Below are positions 14,531 through 23,386 of a DNA stretch of 42,299 nucleotides, piece after piece. The notes below the pieces were generated by a model. The model saw only the letters and a list, made by a program, of their open reading frames with translations. It was not told the DNA's origin and made no database searches. The translations under genes were made by a program, and so were the position numbers. Numbering within the stretch: position 1 is the stretch's first letter; every line of letters begins with the position of its first letter. Origin of the DNA: Clostridia bacterium (GTDB lineage Bacteria > Bacillota > Clostridia > Oscillospirales > Acutalibacteraceae). The DNA lies in contig JAFXLD010000092.1 of NCBI GenBank assembly GCA_017531385.1, forward strand, positions 1 to 42,299, read 5' to 3'.

Positions 14531-16087
14531 TCATTTTGCGTAGTCGCAAGCACGGCTTTCTCTTATGATGTTGACCTTTATCTGTCCCGGATATTCCAGT
14601 TCATCCTCAATTTTCTTGACGATATCTCTTGCAACGAGAATCATCTGATCGTCTGAAATAACATCGGGCTTGACCATGATTCTTACTTCACGGCCTGCCT
14701 GAATTGCAAAGGATTTTTCAACACCCTCGAATGATGTTGCGATCTCCTCAAGCTTTTCAAGACGCTTGATATAATTCTGAACATTTTCACGTCTTGCACC
14801 GGGTCTTGCTGCTGAAATTGCATCGGCAGCCTGAACAAGACAGGCAACGATAGTTTTTGCTTCGATGTCGCCGTGATGTGCATGAATAGCATGAACAACA
14901 GAGTCATTCTCTTTGTATTTCTTTGCGTATTCCACACCGAGCTCAATGTGTGAACCGTCAAGCTGATGGTCAAGAGCCTTACCGATATCATGAAGAAGAC
15001 CGGCTCTCTTTGCAAGTTTTACGTCTGCGCCGATTTCGGCTGCCATAAGACCTGCGATGTATGAAACCTCAAGCGAATGATTAAGAACATTCTGTCCGTA
15101 ACTTGTTCTGTATTTAAGTCTGCCGAGAAGTTTTACAAGCTCTCCGTGAAGTCCGTTCACACCTGCATCGATAACAGCTCTGTCGCCGGCCTGCTTGATG
15201 CTGTGTTCAACTTCCTTCTTGGACTTTTCGTACATTTCCTCAATTCTTGTGGGATGAATTCTTCCGTCAGTAATGAGTTTTTCAAGTGTGAGCCTTGCGA
15301 TTTCACGTCTTACGGGATCAAAGCTTGATACCGTAATGGCTTCGGGAGTATCGTCTATGATAAGGTCAACGCCCGTGATTGTTTCAAGTGTTCTGATGTT
15401 TCTGCCTTCACGGCCGATGATTCTTCCCTTCATTTCATCGTTGGGAAGAGCCACAACAGAAACTGTTGCTTCTGCAGCATGGTCTGCTGCACATCTCTGG
15501 ATTGCCGATGTTATAATTTCTCTTGCGAGCTTTTCTGCATCGTCTCTTGTCTGCTGTTCGATTTCAAGAATCTTGAGAGCTTTTTCGTGTGTCAATTCGC
15601 CTTCAAGGAGCTTGATAAGGTGATCCTTTGCCTGTTCTTTTGTGAAGCCTGAAATTTTTTCAAGCATATCAAATTGGCTTTTCTTGAGAGATTCAACTTC
15701 CTGGAGCTTGTCTTCAGCTTCTTTGATTTTCTTGCTGAGAGTTTCGTCTTTCTTTTCAAGGTTATCAGCTTTTTTATCAAGATTTTCTTCTTTCTGAACA
15801 AGACGTCTTTCCTGCTTCTGAACTTCGTTACGGCGTTCTTTGATTTCTCTTTCGAGGTCGTTACGCTGCTTATGTATCTCGTCCTTAGCTTCGAGGATAG
15901 CTTCTTTTTTCTTGGATTCAGCCTCTGAAACAGCCTGACTGACAATTCGGTTTGCTTCTTCAGTTGCGGAGCCGATTGCAGCTTCTGCCACTTTTTTTCT
16001 GTGAATACCGCCGAGAATAAATCCCACAATACCGAAAATGACCGCAACTACAGAAAGGCCGATTGCCAAGCCAATATTAATGTCCAT
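14531..16087 (-). CDS. rny: Ribonuclease Y
   Basis: RNase Y is the membrane-anchored endoribonuclease that starts mRNA decay in many Firmicutes. The 518-aa length is standard. The order is an N-terminal membrane helix (about 5-27), a long charged coiled coil (about 35-200, rich in K/E repeats), a KH domain with [13 protein letters not shown], and an HD domain with [11 protein letters not shown], then a C-terminal part ending near [19 protein letters not shown] is upstream of the ATG. It heads the run to ymdB and the lipoprotein gene, behind a good promoter at 16198-16226. Confidence 0.97.
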   Translation of the reverse strand: MDINIGLAIGLSVVAVIFGIVGFILGGIHRKKVAEAAIGSATEEANRIVSQAVSEAESKKKEAILEAKDEIHKQRNDLEREIKERRNEVQKQERRLVQKEENLDKKADNLEKKDETLSKKIKEAEDKLQEVESLKKSQFDMLEKISGFTKEQAKDHLIKLLEGELTHEKALKILEIEQQTRDDAEKLAREIITSAIQRCAADHAAEATVSVVALPNDEMKGRIIGREGRNIRTLETITGVDLIIDDTPEAITVSSFDPVRREIARLTLEKLITDGRIHPTRIEEMYEKSKKEVEHSIKQAGDRAVIDAGVNGLHGELVKLLGRLKYRTSYGQNVLNHSLEVSYIAGLMAAEIGADVKLAKRAGLLHDIGKALDHQLDGSHIELGVEYAKKYKENDSVVHAIHAHHGDIEAKTIVACLVQAADAISAARPGARRENVQNYIKRLEKLEEIATSFEGVEKSFAIQAGREVRIMVKPDVISDDQMILVARDIVKKIEDELEYPGQIKVNIIRESRACDYAK

Positions 16088-16197
16088 TACTTTACACCTC
16101 CGTGTTTTTGATTTTTTGTACTGAAATAACTGACATAAGTCAGAGGATAATTCAGAAAATAATGCCGAGCAAAAAACACTTATGCATTATCTATGTT

Positions 16198-16226
16198 ATT
16201 TTATAACTTAAAAATAATAATGTCAA
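16198..16226 (-). promoter_or_regulatory. Promoter of rny
   Basis: On the - strand TTGACA (16221-16226), 17 bp, TAAAAT (16198-16203), giving a leader of about 100 nt. The 300-bp AT-rich divergent region 16088-16387 holds this promoter and the symporter promoter but no gene. Confidence 0.78.
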
Positions 16227-16318
16227 GTACTTTTACTTTAAAATATTATATTATTTTATAACAAATCAGTAATAAAAACGAAAATCAATCTATTTTAACC
16301 AAAAAAAATAATTTGCTA

Positions 16319-16347
16319 TTGAAAAAATTTTAAAAATATTTTAAAAT
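16319..16347 (+). promoter_or_regulatory. Likely promoter of the GPH symporter gene
   Basis: TTGAAA (16319-16324), 17 bp, TAAAAT (16342-16347). The surrounding AT-richness allows alternatives, for example a TATTATAAT about 10 nt downstream. Confidence 0.5.
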
Positions 16348-16387
16348 AAAAATATTATAATTAAACAGTGAAACGGAGGAGAGTTTA

Positions 16388-17893
16388 ATGGCTGAAAATC
16401 AGACTTCTGTGAAAGAAATTTCGCAGGAAATGATTGATAAACAGCTTGAACAACAGAATAAATTTTACCTTTCTCCCAAAGAAATGGCATCATATATTCT
16501 TTCAGGTGTCGGTGATAAAAACTGGGAAACCTTCAACGGTGCAAATTCAGATTTTTATTACAGAACGATTATCGGTGCAGAGGCAGCAACGCTGAGTACG
16601 GCAAGCGTTATCTGTACTTTTGCAGATACTTTTGACAATGCAATTTCAGGTCCCATAATCGACAGAACAAGAACAAGATGGGGCAGGGTGCGTCCGTTTC
16701 TTGTGCTTACACTTCCGTTGTGGTTGATTGCAAACTTTATTCCGTGGCTTCTTCCCTCGGGACTTTCACAGATTGCGTATCTCGGGATTTTTGCGGTGCT
16801 TTATTACATCGGTTCGATCGCAAACTCTTTTTACGGACCTGCATATTCGGCACTGCTGTTCAATCTTACCCCGAATGTAAACGAACGTAACAGGCTTATT
16901 GCGGCAGATACATATGTTGACCTTTTCGGTGTGTGGATTCCGTCATTTTTTCCGTTTTTCATAGACTTTTTACCCGAATCGGTAGCAAGACAGTCTATTT
17001 ATGTGGGCGGTGCGGTGTTCTTTATTATTCTTGTTATAATTTTCCGTATATTCGGTTTTTTCTCCTTGCGTGAACGTATGCCGTTGGCTTCACGACAGGA
17101 AATGAATGAAGTCAGTGTATGGAAGTCAATCAAAATCGTTGCAAAATGTCAGCCCATGTGGATACTGCTCATCAAGGGATTCTTTGAAATCGGCAGAGGT
17201 GTCAGCAGCCGAGTCCAGAATGACTTCTGGCTCAACTGTTTCGGCAAAGTGTCATACAGCTCCATTACAGGTCTGTTTACAGGCTTGCCGTCGTATTTTG
17301 TGCTTCCCCTTGCTCCTAAACTCACAAAGAAAATGGGACTTAAAAATCTCGGTGCACTCAGCTACGGTATCGGCGGTATTTCATACATAGTTATGTGGCT
17401 TATCGGCTATAATCCTTTCGGTGAATCACACACAGTACTCAATCTTATTTACATAACAATTATGCTTACCTTGGCAGGCTCTTTCAACAGTGTTCAGAGA
17501 TATTGTAACACTGCTCTGACAGGTGATATGTACGATTATGTAGAGTGGAAAACAGGCATCAGAAACGAAGGTATTATGAGTGCTGCAATGGGTTACATAA
17601 ACCTTATCGTAAACCAGGTTTCAACACTTCTCAGCGGTGCAATGATTACAGTTCTCGGTATCAGATCACAGTATATCGGCGGTCAGCTTGTACGACAGAC
17701 AGACCCGGTAATGCTCCGCAATATCTGGGCTATGTTTGCACTTGCAATCGGACTCGGACGCACGATTGAAGCCATCATTCTTCTCTTCTTCAAAGTCCAC
17801 GGAAAAACCCGCGAAAAGATGATGCATGATCTGGCTATTTCACGAGCTTCAAAGGTTGTTGACGGTGGCAGCGATGAGGTAGCCGAAGAGTGA
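16388..17893 (+). CDS. GPH-family (MelB-like) sugar:cation symporter
   Basis: A 501-aa, 12-helix major facilitator protein. The conserved loop after the second helix, DRTRTRWGRVRPF (residues 92-104), is the GPH (glycoside-pentoside-hexuronide:cation symporter) version of the MFS A-motif. The N-terminus of about 30 residues and the C-terminus are hydrophilic and cytosolic. A symporter of galactosides, xylosides or glucuronides is likely, but the substrate cannot be read from sequence. No glycosidase gene is adjacent; the GH36 enzyme lies 21 kb away. An ACGGAGGAG site precedes the ATG. Confidence 0.88.
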   Translation: MAENQTSVKEISQEMIDKQLEQQNKFYLSPKEMASYILSGVGDKNWETFNGANSDFYYRTIIGAEAATLSTASVICTFADTFDNAISGPIIDRTRTRWGRVRPFLVLTLPLWLIANFIPWLLPSGLSQIAYLGIFAVLYYIGSIANSFYGPAYSALLFNLTPNVNERNRLIAADTYVDLFGVWIPSFFPFFIDFLPESVARQSIYVGGAVFFIILVIIFRIFGFFSLRERMPLASRQEMNEVSVWKSIKIVAKCQPMWILLIKGFFEIGRGVSSRVQNDFWLNCFGKVSYSSITGLFTGLPSYFVLPLAPKLTKKMGLKNLGALSYGIGGISYIVMWLIGYNPFGESHTVLNLIYITIMLTLAGSFNSVQRYCNTALTGDMYDYVEWKTGIRNEGIMSAAMGYINLIVNQVSTLLSGAMITVLGIRSQYIGGQLVRQTDPVMLRNIWAMFALAIGLGRTIEAIILLFFKVHGKTREKMMHDLAISRASKVVDGGSDEVAEE

Positions 17894-17912
17894 AAACCAA
17901 TGAATTTTTCTA

Positions 17913-17941
17913 TTGACAATTGATTTTATCTAATGTATAAT
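17913..17941 (+). promoter_or_regulatory. Perfect consensus promoter of the secreted-protein gene
   Basis: TTGACA (17913-17918) and TATAAT (17936-17941) are separated by exactly 17 bp, starting 19 bp after the symporter stop codon. AGGAGG (17966-17971) follows before the ATG. High constitutive transcription is expected. Confidence 0.93.
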
Positions 17942-17979
17942 ATAACTATATTATTAGGATTTTTCAGGAGGAATGCAAA

Positions 17980-19029
17980 ATGAAAAAAATCATATCTGTT
18001 ATCCTTGCAGTTGTAATGATTTTCTCAATCGGTTCCGTTGCAGCCTTTGCTGCAGAAACATATGAAGTTGTGTTTACCGAATTTCCCTATGATGTCGCTC
18101 CTTTCAGAAGCGATTATGTAGGAAAATATGAAGGTTATGAATACGGTGTTGATTATTGGTTCACAATAACAAATGAAGACGGCACAACAACCGACATCAA
18201 AGGTTATCCTCACAGTGTTCAGGTTGAAGCAGGCAAAGCGCTTGAATTTGTTGTTAACCTTGCAGATTATATCGAGCCTACTTCAGTAAAGATTATGGCT
18301 TTCCCTGAGGGTGCAGAAAAAGAGGAAGATTTTTACAACACAATTACAGGCGAGCCCAATGGCGATTATTATGTAAAAAGAACCAGCATCGGCACATATG
18401 GTGTAAAACCCACAGAAAATATGACAGTTTGCCTTTCAGAGTTCCATCTTTACAATAAGGCTTTCCTGTTTGATTTCCCTGTTTCAGAGTTCTACACTGC
18501 AAACAGACTGTTCCTCACAGATCCCGATGCAACAAATAAATGGAATCAGTTTTCTTATGAAGAAATGGGAAATACAGAAGTTATTTTCATGAATGAAACT
18601 CTTTTCTTCGAAGTAAGAATTCCCAAAGACGGCAAGCATAAGTATAACTATGAAACATATCATGTTTATTATACAGACGGCGATTCACTGCTTGCTCAAA
18701 AGCATTATCTCAGAATGCCTGCATCTGAAAAGAACGGCACAGAAGAGATTGATGAAAGATATGCTCACTATGAAACAGATACTGAGTGGGTTGATATTTA
18801 TGCAATTCCCAATATCCCCGAAGATGCACAGGTTAAGGTTGCAAACACTGTAACATATACAATCGCAATGCTTGATCAGTTCTTACAGGACTTTGATCTT
18901 ACCAATCTTGATCTGAGCACGGTTGATCTTCAGCCCTTGCTTGAATATCTTCTCAGACTTCTCAATCTTCTTGTAAAGCTCCTTAACAGCTTTGGTCTTA
19001 ACATAACTCTTCCCGATCTTCTCAGCTAA
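17980..19029 (+). CDS. Secreted protein of unknown function with a leucine-rich amphipathic tail
   Basis: A 349-aa exported protein. Residues 1-24 are a Sec signal peptide ending AAFA, with probable cleavage before AETYE. The mature part is rich in aromatic and acidic residues and looks beta-rich; no catalytic motif or anchor (LPXTG, SLH, dockerin) is visible. The last 50 residues (about 300-349) are leucine-rich and amphipathic, with LLEYLLRLLNLLVKLLNSFG as the core, suggesting membrane association or self-assembly. It is monocistronic with a perfect promoter, a strong RBS and a very strong terminator, so it is probably abundant. Similar tails occur on other clostridial exported proteins, but I do not recognise the family. 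Confidence 0.8.
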   Translation: MKKIISVILAVVMIFSIGSVAAFAAETYEVVFTEFPYDVAPFRSDYVGKYEGYEYGVDYWFTITNEDGTTTDIKGYPHSVQVEAGKALEFVVNLADYIEPTSVKIMAFPEGAEKEEDFYNTITGEPNGDYYVKRTSIGTYGVKPTENMTVCLSEFHLYNKAFLFDFPVSEFYTANRLFLTDPDATNKWNQFSYEEMGNTEVIFMNETLFFEVRIPKDGKHKYNYETYHVYYTDGDSLLAQKHYLRMPASEKNGTEEIDERYAHYETDTEWVDIYAIPNIPEDAQVKVANTVTYTIAMLDQFLQDFDLTNLDLSTVDLQPLLEYLLRLLNLLVKLLNSFGLNITLPDLLS

Positions 19030-19065
19030 AAGCTTATTCGTTCTTTGCAAGACATTATCCCATAT

Positions 19066-19099
19066 CAAAGAGAGGCAGGATTTTTCCTGCCTCTCTTTG
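19066..19099. terminator. Strong bidirectional terminator
   Basis: A perfect 15-bp stem (19066-19080 with 19085-19099, core AGAGAGGCAGGA) closes on a TTTT loop between the convergent secreted-protein gene and S1-domain gene. Confidence 0.92.
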
Positions 19100-19101
19100 T
19101 T

Positions 19102-20025
19102 TCAGAATCTGCTTTCGATTGTTTTTTCACAGCAATCAGGCGAATAGACAAATCTGTCTATGTGTGCGCCTTTAAAGAAGTATTTTGTTTTCGGCTCAGG
19201 ATATGATGCGTTGAAACTGTCAACGATAATCAGTTTCAGTTTCATTTTTTCGGGAATGATATTTTTTATAAACACACTGCAATGCTGTCCTTCGGAAATT
19301 CCGTCTGTCAACTCTGCAAGCCCCGCAAGATTCGGTGTCAGTTCCACAAAAATCCCGTAATTTTCAACTGAACGGACTATTCCGGGCACTGTTTCACCGA
19401 TTGAAAACAATGCTGCATTTTCTTCCCATGTTCCGAGAAGTTCTTTTGATGTGAGTGTTATCCTGCCTTGTTCATCAATGCTTCTGACAATTGTTTTTAT
19501 GTCGTCATTGACAGACAGTCTTGCTGCAGGGTGAGGAATTCTCGAAACTGAAATCCCGTCAATCGGAAGAAGTGCACTGATGCCGCAACCGATGTCGCAG
19601 AATGCACCGAATGGCTCAAGATGTGTAACAACCGCATCAATGACATCACCGCACCGCAGTGCTGATATGTAATTCTGAACACAGTCTTCCTGTGCAATGC
19701 GTCGGCTGAGGATGGCAAACGATGTTCCGTCGGGACCGCTTTCAATTTCAAGAACCTTAAAGCAGACTGCTTTGTTTACTCTTGAAATTATAGCGATATC
19801 ACGCACGGCACCTTCTTTTATGCCCATGGCACACTCATCCCGCGGGATAATTCCTCGCATACTGCCCAGATTTACGTGCAGATTGTGTTCGTTGTCGCAA
19901 AGAAGTGCTCTTGCTTCAAGTATTGTGCCTCTTGTCATTGCTTCGTGGAGTGCCGCTTCGGAGAAAGCGGAATCTCCGGTCGATTTGTTATATATTATTC
20001 TGCCTTCAGGTCTGTAATCAGGCAT
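19102..20025 (-). CDS. Protein with three S1 RNA-binding domains
   Basis: A 307-aa protein related to ribosomal protein S1 and to S1-domain regulators of Firmicutes. Three S1-like OB folds are visible: about 33-110 (LHVNLGSMRGIIPRDE), about 123-195 (GDVIDAVVTHLEPFGAFCDI) and about 205-265 (GIVRSVENYGIFVELTPNLA). The second and third are the most typical. It should bind single-stranded RNA and could assist translation initiation or RNA turnover. The start has AAGGAAGG upstream. A large hairpin lies 44 nt before the start codon in the leader and could be an autoregulatory site. The last 40 residues are not S1-like and contain a CC pair. Confidence 0.85.
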   Translation of the reverse strand: MPDYRPEGRIIYNKSTGDSAFSEAALHEAMTRGTILEARALLCDNEHNLHVNLGSMRGIIPRDECAMGIKEGAVRDIAIISRVNKAVCFKVLEIESGPDGTSFAILSRRIAQEDCVQNYISALRCGDVIDAVVTHLEPFGAFCDIGCGISALLPIDGISVSRIPHPAARLSVNDDIKTIVRSIDEQGRITLTSKELLGTWEENAALFSIGETVPGIVRSVENYGIFVELTPNLAGLAELTDGISEGQHCSVFIKNIIPEKMKLKLIIVDSFNASYPEPKTKYFFKGAHIDRFVYSPDCCEKTIESRF

Positions 20026-20068
20026 ACCGACCTTCCTTTCAAGTAAAATTATTGTTGCTACCTTTTGG

Positions 20069-20116
20069 GTGACGGGAATCAGCCTGTAAAAAACAGGTTC
20101 GTTTTATTCCTGTCAC
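20069..20116. promoter_or_regulatory. Long two-tier hairpin between the S1-domain and DUF951 genes
   Basis: GTGACGGGAAT (20069-20079) pairs with ATTCCTGTCAC (20106-20116) with one wobble, enclosing an inner stem AGCCTGT/ACAGGTT (20081-20087 with 20093-20099). In the - strand transcript it would lie in the 5' leader of the S1-domain gene. There is no terminal T-run, so it is not a standard terminator. A folded leader, RNA-binding site or relic of a repeat are all possible. Confidence 0.6.
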
Positions 20117-20207
20117 TCTAAATAGATATGTAATTTTAAGTTTTTTAGAATAAAAATGTTCCATCTTACGGAAAAATATGTTAAAATATATTTTGGAGGA
20201 ATGTCGT

Positions 20208-20390
20208 ATGGATATAAAAGTTGGAGATAAAGTCGAAATGAAAAAGCAGCATCCCTGTGGATGTAAGGAATTTGAAATTCTTCGTATCGGCATGGATTTT
20301 AAAATAAAATGTTGCGGTTGCGGCAGAGAAGTTATGGTACCCCGTGCAAAAGCCGAAAAAAATATCAAGCATATATTGAATAAGGAATAA
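20208..20390 (+). CDS. DUF951 family protein
   Basis: A 60-aa protein with the family pattern VGDKVEMKKQHPCGCKEFE, then IKCCGCGREVMVPR and a basic C-terminus. The paired cysteines suggest a small zinc-ribbon-like or RNA-binding fold; the family has no established function. The frame opens at 20178, but ATG 20208 has GGAGGA (20195-20200) and fits the family start. It is 5 bp ahead of the U32 peptidase gene, so the two are translated from one mRNA. Confidence 0.93.
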   Translation: MDIKVGDKVEMKKQHPCGCKEFEILRIGMDFKIKCCGCGREVMVPRAKAEKNIKHILNKE

Positions 20391-20395
20391 TATTT

Positions 20396-22435
20396 ATGAT
20401 AAAAACCGAAATATTGGCACCTGCAGGAGGTATGGAGCAGCTTGTTGCTGCTGTGAGATGCGGTGCAGATGCTGTGTATCTGGGCACAAAAAATTTTAAT
20501 GCCAGAAACAGTGCGGCAAATTTTGATTCTGAGTCGCTTGCAGAAGCGGTAAAATATTGTCATGCAAGAAATGTGAATGTGTATGTCACGATGAATACCC
20601 TTGTGACAGATAAGGAAACAGAAGATGTTATAAATGAAATGAAAATGATTGCAAAAAGCGGTGCGGATGCTGTAATAATTCAGGATCCGGCTGTTGTTGC
20701 GCTCTGGAAAAAATACTGTCCGACAATGAAGCTTCATGCTTCAACCCAGATGACAATTCATAATGTTGCAGGTGCAAAGCAGGCTGAAAAACTCGGTTTT
20801 GAACGAATTGTTCTTGCCCGTGAGCTGACACTTGCCGAAATTGAAAAAATCGCAAAAAACACAAATGCCGAAATCGAAGTTTTTGTTCACGGAGCACTTT
20901 GTATGAGTGTTTCGGGAACTTGTCTGCTTTCCTCTATGATAGGTTCAAGAAGCGGAAACAGAGGCAGATGTGCCCAGCCGTGCAGACTTGACTTTAAATG
21001 TAATGACCGTGAATACGCATTGTCGCTGAAAGATCTGTCGCTTATTGATGAAGTGAATGAACTTGCAAAGGCAGGTGTCACATCGCTTAAAATTGAAGGC
21101 AGAATGAAGCGTCCCGAATATGTTGCTGCTGCTGTGACGGCAGTAAAAAATTCCATCGAAAACAAGCCTTATGATGAAGAAACTCTGAAAGCTGTTTTTT
21201 CAAGAAGCGGTTTTACAAAGGGCTATTTTGAGGGGCAGAGAAATCTTGAGATGTTCGGCTATCGCAGACATGAGGATGTAACTGCCGCATCGGGAGTTTT
21301 AAAGGAACTCGCTAATTTATATAAAGATGAAATAAGAAAAATCCCTCTGAAAATTGAGTTCTTTGCAGACGAAAAAGGTTCATCACTGACTGTTTCAGAC
21401 GGTGAAAACAGAGTTAATATCGTTGGTGATGTCCCTGAAAAAGCAAAGTCAAAGCCTCTTGACGAAGAATTTGCAAAGAAATGTTTTTCAAAGCTTGGCG
21501 GAACGATTTTTTATGCAGATGAATTTAAGTTTGATATCGGAGAAAATCTGTCACTTTCCGCATCAAGTCTTAACAATATGCGAAGAGAAGCCACCGAAAA
21601 GCTTTATGAGAAACGGTGTGAAATCAAGGAAAAAGAGATAGTTGTTCCAAATAAAAATGAAGCTGTGAGCTTTGCGCATTACGGAGAAAAAACATACAGA
21701 CTTCGTTTTGAAAGATTCTCACAGAGTTTTGATGATGAAAGAGCAGAAAAAATAATTCTGCCGATGGGTGAAATTTTAAAATATCCCGAATGTGTACAGC
21801 AATACGGAAAAAAGCTTGTCTGTGAAGTGCCGTTTCTTGTTTTTGCTCAGGATGAAGAAAGATTCATTTCTGCAATGCAAAAAATCAGGGAAATGGGAAT
21901 CCGTGAAGTACTTGCAGATAATATCGGCACTTTTGCCGTCGCAAGAGATATGGATTTTATCGTTCACGGCGGTCACGGACTGAATATACTTAATTCAATA
22001 TCTTTTTCTGAGTACGAAAAAATGGGTGCCGAGGATATCACCCTTTCACCTGAGCTTATGATGAATGCTGTCGGCAAAATCAGAAATAAAAGAAAAAAAG
22101 GCATAATCGGTTACGGTTTTCTGCCGCTGATGAGATTCAGAGCATGTCCCGCACAGAGCAAAAACGGTTGCGGTGACTGCAAAGGTCTTTCTGTGATAAA
22201 AGACAGACTCGGCATTGATTTTTATATTCTTTGTTCGGGCAAAAAATATTCATCACTGCTTAATTCAGTCCCTCTTTACATCGGTGATAAGCCACATGAA
22301 AATGCTGATTTTGTGACGCTGTATTTTACTTTTGAAAAGCAGGAAAAATGCAGAAAGATTTTTGAATATTTTTATAACAAAAAATCGCCTGCAATGAAGA
22401 AAACAGGCGGACTTTACTATCGTGAATTGCTATGA
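20396..22435 (+). CDS. U32 family peptidase-like protein (RlhA type)
   Basis: A 679-aa protein of the U32 collagenase-like family. The TIM-barrel N-terminal half (about 1-290) has LAPAGGMEQLVAAVRCGADA and the cysteine cluster CMSVSGTCLLSS ... GRCAQPCR that binds an Fe-S cluster in characterised members. The C-terminal half is of the DUF3656 kind, with a further cysteine group CPAQSKNGCGDCKG. E. coli RlhA, of similar architecture, hydroxylates 23S rRNA C2501; UbiU/V and YegQ hydroxylate other substrates, so an RNA-modification role is more likely than proteolysis. It overlaps the next gene by 4 nt (ATGA), and DUF951 precedes it. Confidence 0.92.
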   Translation: MIKTEILAPAGGMEQLVAAVRCGADAVYLGTKNFNARNSAANFDSESLAEAVKYCHARNVNVYVTMNTLVTDKETEDVINEMKMIAKSGADAVIIQDPAVVALWKKYCPTMKLHASTQMTIHNVAGAKQAEKLGFERIVLARELTLAEIEKIAKNTNAEIEVFVHGALCMSVSGTCLLSSMIGSRSGNRGRCAQPCRLDFKCNDREYALSLKDLSLIDEVNELAKAGVTSLKIEGRMKRPEYVAAAVTAVKNSIENKPYDEETLKAVFSRSGFTKGYFEGQRNLEMFGYRRHEDVTAASGVLKELANLYKDEIRKIPLKIEFFADEKGSSLTVSDGENRVNIVGDVPEKAKSKPLDEEFAKKCFSKLGGTIFYADEFKFDIGENLSLSASSLNNMRREATEKLYEKRCEIKEKEIVVPNKNEAVSFAHYGEKTYRLRFERFSQSFDDERAEKIILPMGEILKYPECVQQYGKKLVCEVPFLVFAQDEERFISAMQKIREMGIREVLADNIGTFAVARDMDFIVHGGHGLNILNSISFSEYEKMGAEDITLSPELMMNAVGKIRNKRKKGIIGYGFLPLMRFRACPAQSKNGCGDCKGLSVIKDRLGIDFYILCSGKKYSSLLNSVPLYIGDKPHENADFVTLYFTFEKQEKCRKIFEYFYNKKSPAMKKTGGLYYRELL

Positions 22436-23343
22436 TACATTATTATTCTCTTAATGACTATTGCCGAAAAACTTTCGGGCATAAGCTCTATAAACTGTCG
22501 CTTGACGGCGGAATGACCTGTCCTAACCGTGACGGAAAAATCGGCACGGGAGGCTGCATTTTCTGTTCGGAAGAAGGCTCGGGAGAATTTGCAGAGAAAC
22601 GATGCGGAGACATCACCTTTCAGCTTGAAAATGCAAAAAGACGTGTTGAACATAAAAACAAAGGCGGAAAATATATTGCATATTTTCAGAGCTTTACGAA
22701 TACTTATGCTCCGATACCGTATCTTGAAAAGATTTTTACCGAAGCGCTGAATCATCCCGATGTGGAGGTTTTTTCCGTTGCCACAAGACCCGACTGTCTG
22801 GGGGATGATGTGCTGAGACTTTTTGAAAAACTCAACCGCATCAAGCCCGTCTGGGTTGAACTTGGTTTTCAGACTTCAAACGAAAAGTCAGCTCTTTATA
22901 TCGGCAGAGGTTATGAAAACGGTGTTTTTGAAAAAGCCGTAAAAGACCTTAATGCAATCGGAATAAAAACAGTGGCACATATAATTCTCGGCTTGCCCGA
23001 TGAAACATATGATGATATGGAAAACAGCGTGAAATTTGTGTGTGACTGCGGAATTTGGGGTATTAAACTTCATCTTCTTCATGTGCTTAAGGGTACAGGT
23101 CTTGCAAAGGAATATGAACGCGGTGCATTCCGTTGCATGGATGAGAATGAATATCTCTGCACCGTTTGCAGATTGTTGAAAATTATTCCGCGTGATGTTG
23201 TTATCCACCGTCTTACGGGTGACGGTGATAAACGCAGACTTATTGCTCCTTTATGGAGCGGAAATAAAAAAGAAGTGCTCAATTCTCTTGCAAAAATGCT
23301 CAGAGAGCAGAATATAGTCCAAGGCTCTGAGTGTGAATATTGA
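22432..23343 (+). CDS. Radical SAM protein, TIGR01212 (YtqA) family
   Basis: A 303-aa radical SAM enzyme. The cluster-binding cysteines are in TCPNRDGKIGTGGCIFC, the widely spaced TIGR01212 variant of CxxxCxxC. The rest of the barrel follows, with YFQSFTNTYAPI, VATRPDC, ELGFQTSNEKS and HIILGLPDET. The family is widespread in Firmicutes; it is related to the Elp3-like group and its substrate is not established. The start codon overlaps the stop of the U32 gene (ATGA), indicating translational coupling. The next gene has its own promoter. Confidence 0.92.
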   Translation: MIHYYSLNDYCRKTFGHKLYKLSLDGGMTCPNRDGKIGTGGCIFCSEEGSGEFAEKRCGDITFQLENAKRRVEHKNKGGKYIAYFQSFTNTYAPIPYLEKIFTEALNHPDVEVFSVATRPDCLGDDVLRLFEKLNRIKPVWVELGFQTSNEKSALYIGRGYENGVFEKAVKDLNAIGIKTVAHIILGLPDETYDDMENSVKFVCDCGIWGIKLHLLHVLKGTGLAKEYERGAFRCMDENEYLCTVCRLLKIIPRDVVIHRLTGDGDKRRLIAPLWSGNKKEVLNSLAKMLREQNIVQGSECEY

Positions 23344-23368
23344 ATTTTTTTCCGATTAGTTATATAAT
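23340..23368 (+). promoter_or_regulatory. Promoter of the membrane-anchored sigma-factor gene
   Basis: TTGAAT (23340-23345), 17 bp, TATAAT (23363-23368), overlapping the stop codon of the previous gene; ACGGAG follows. This is a housekeeping-type promoter rather than an obvious ECF (AAC...CGT) one. Confidence 0.7.
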
Positions 23369-23386
23369 CGTAACGGAGTTGATTTT

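Noticed and set aside
20039-20737. 232-aa reading frame on the - strand
   Set aside because: It runs antisense through DUF951 and the start of the U32 gene and has no recognisable features.
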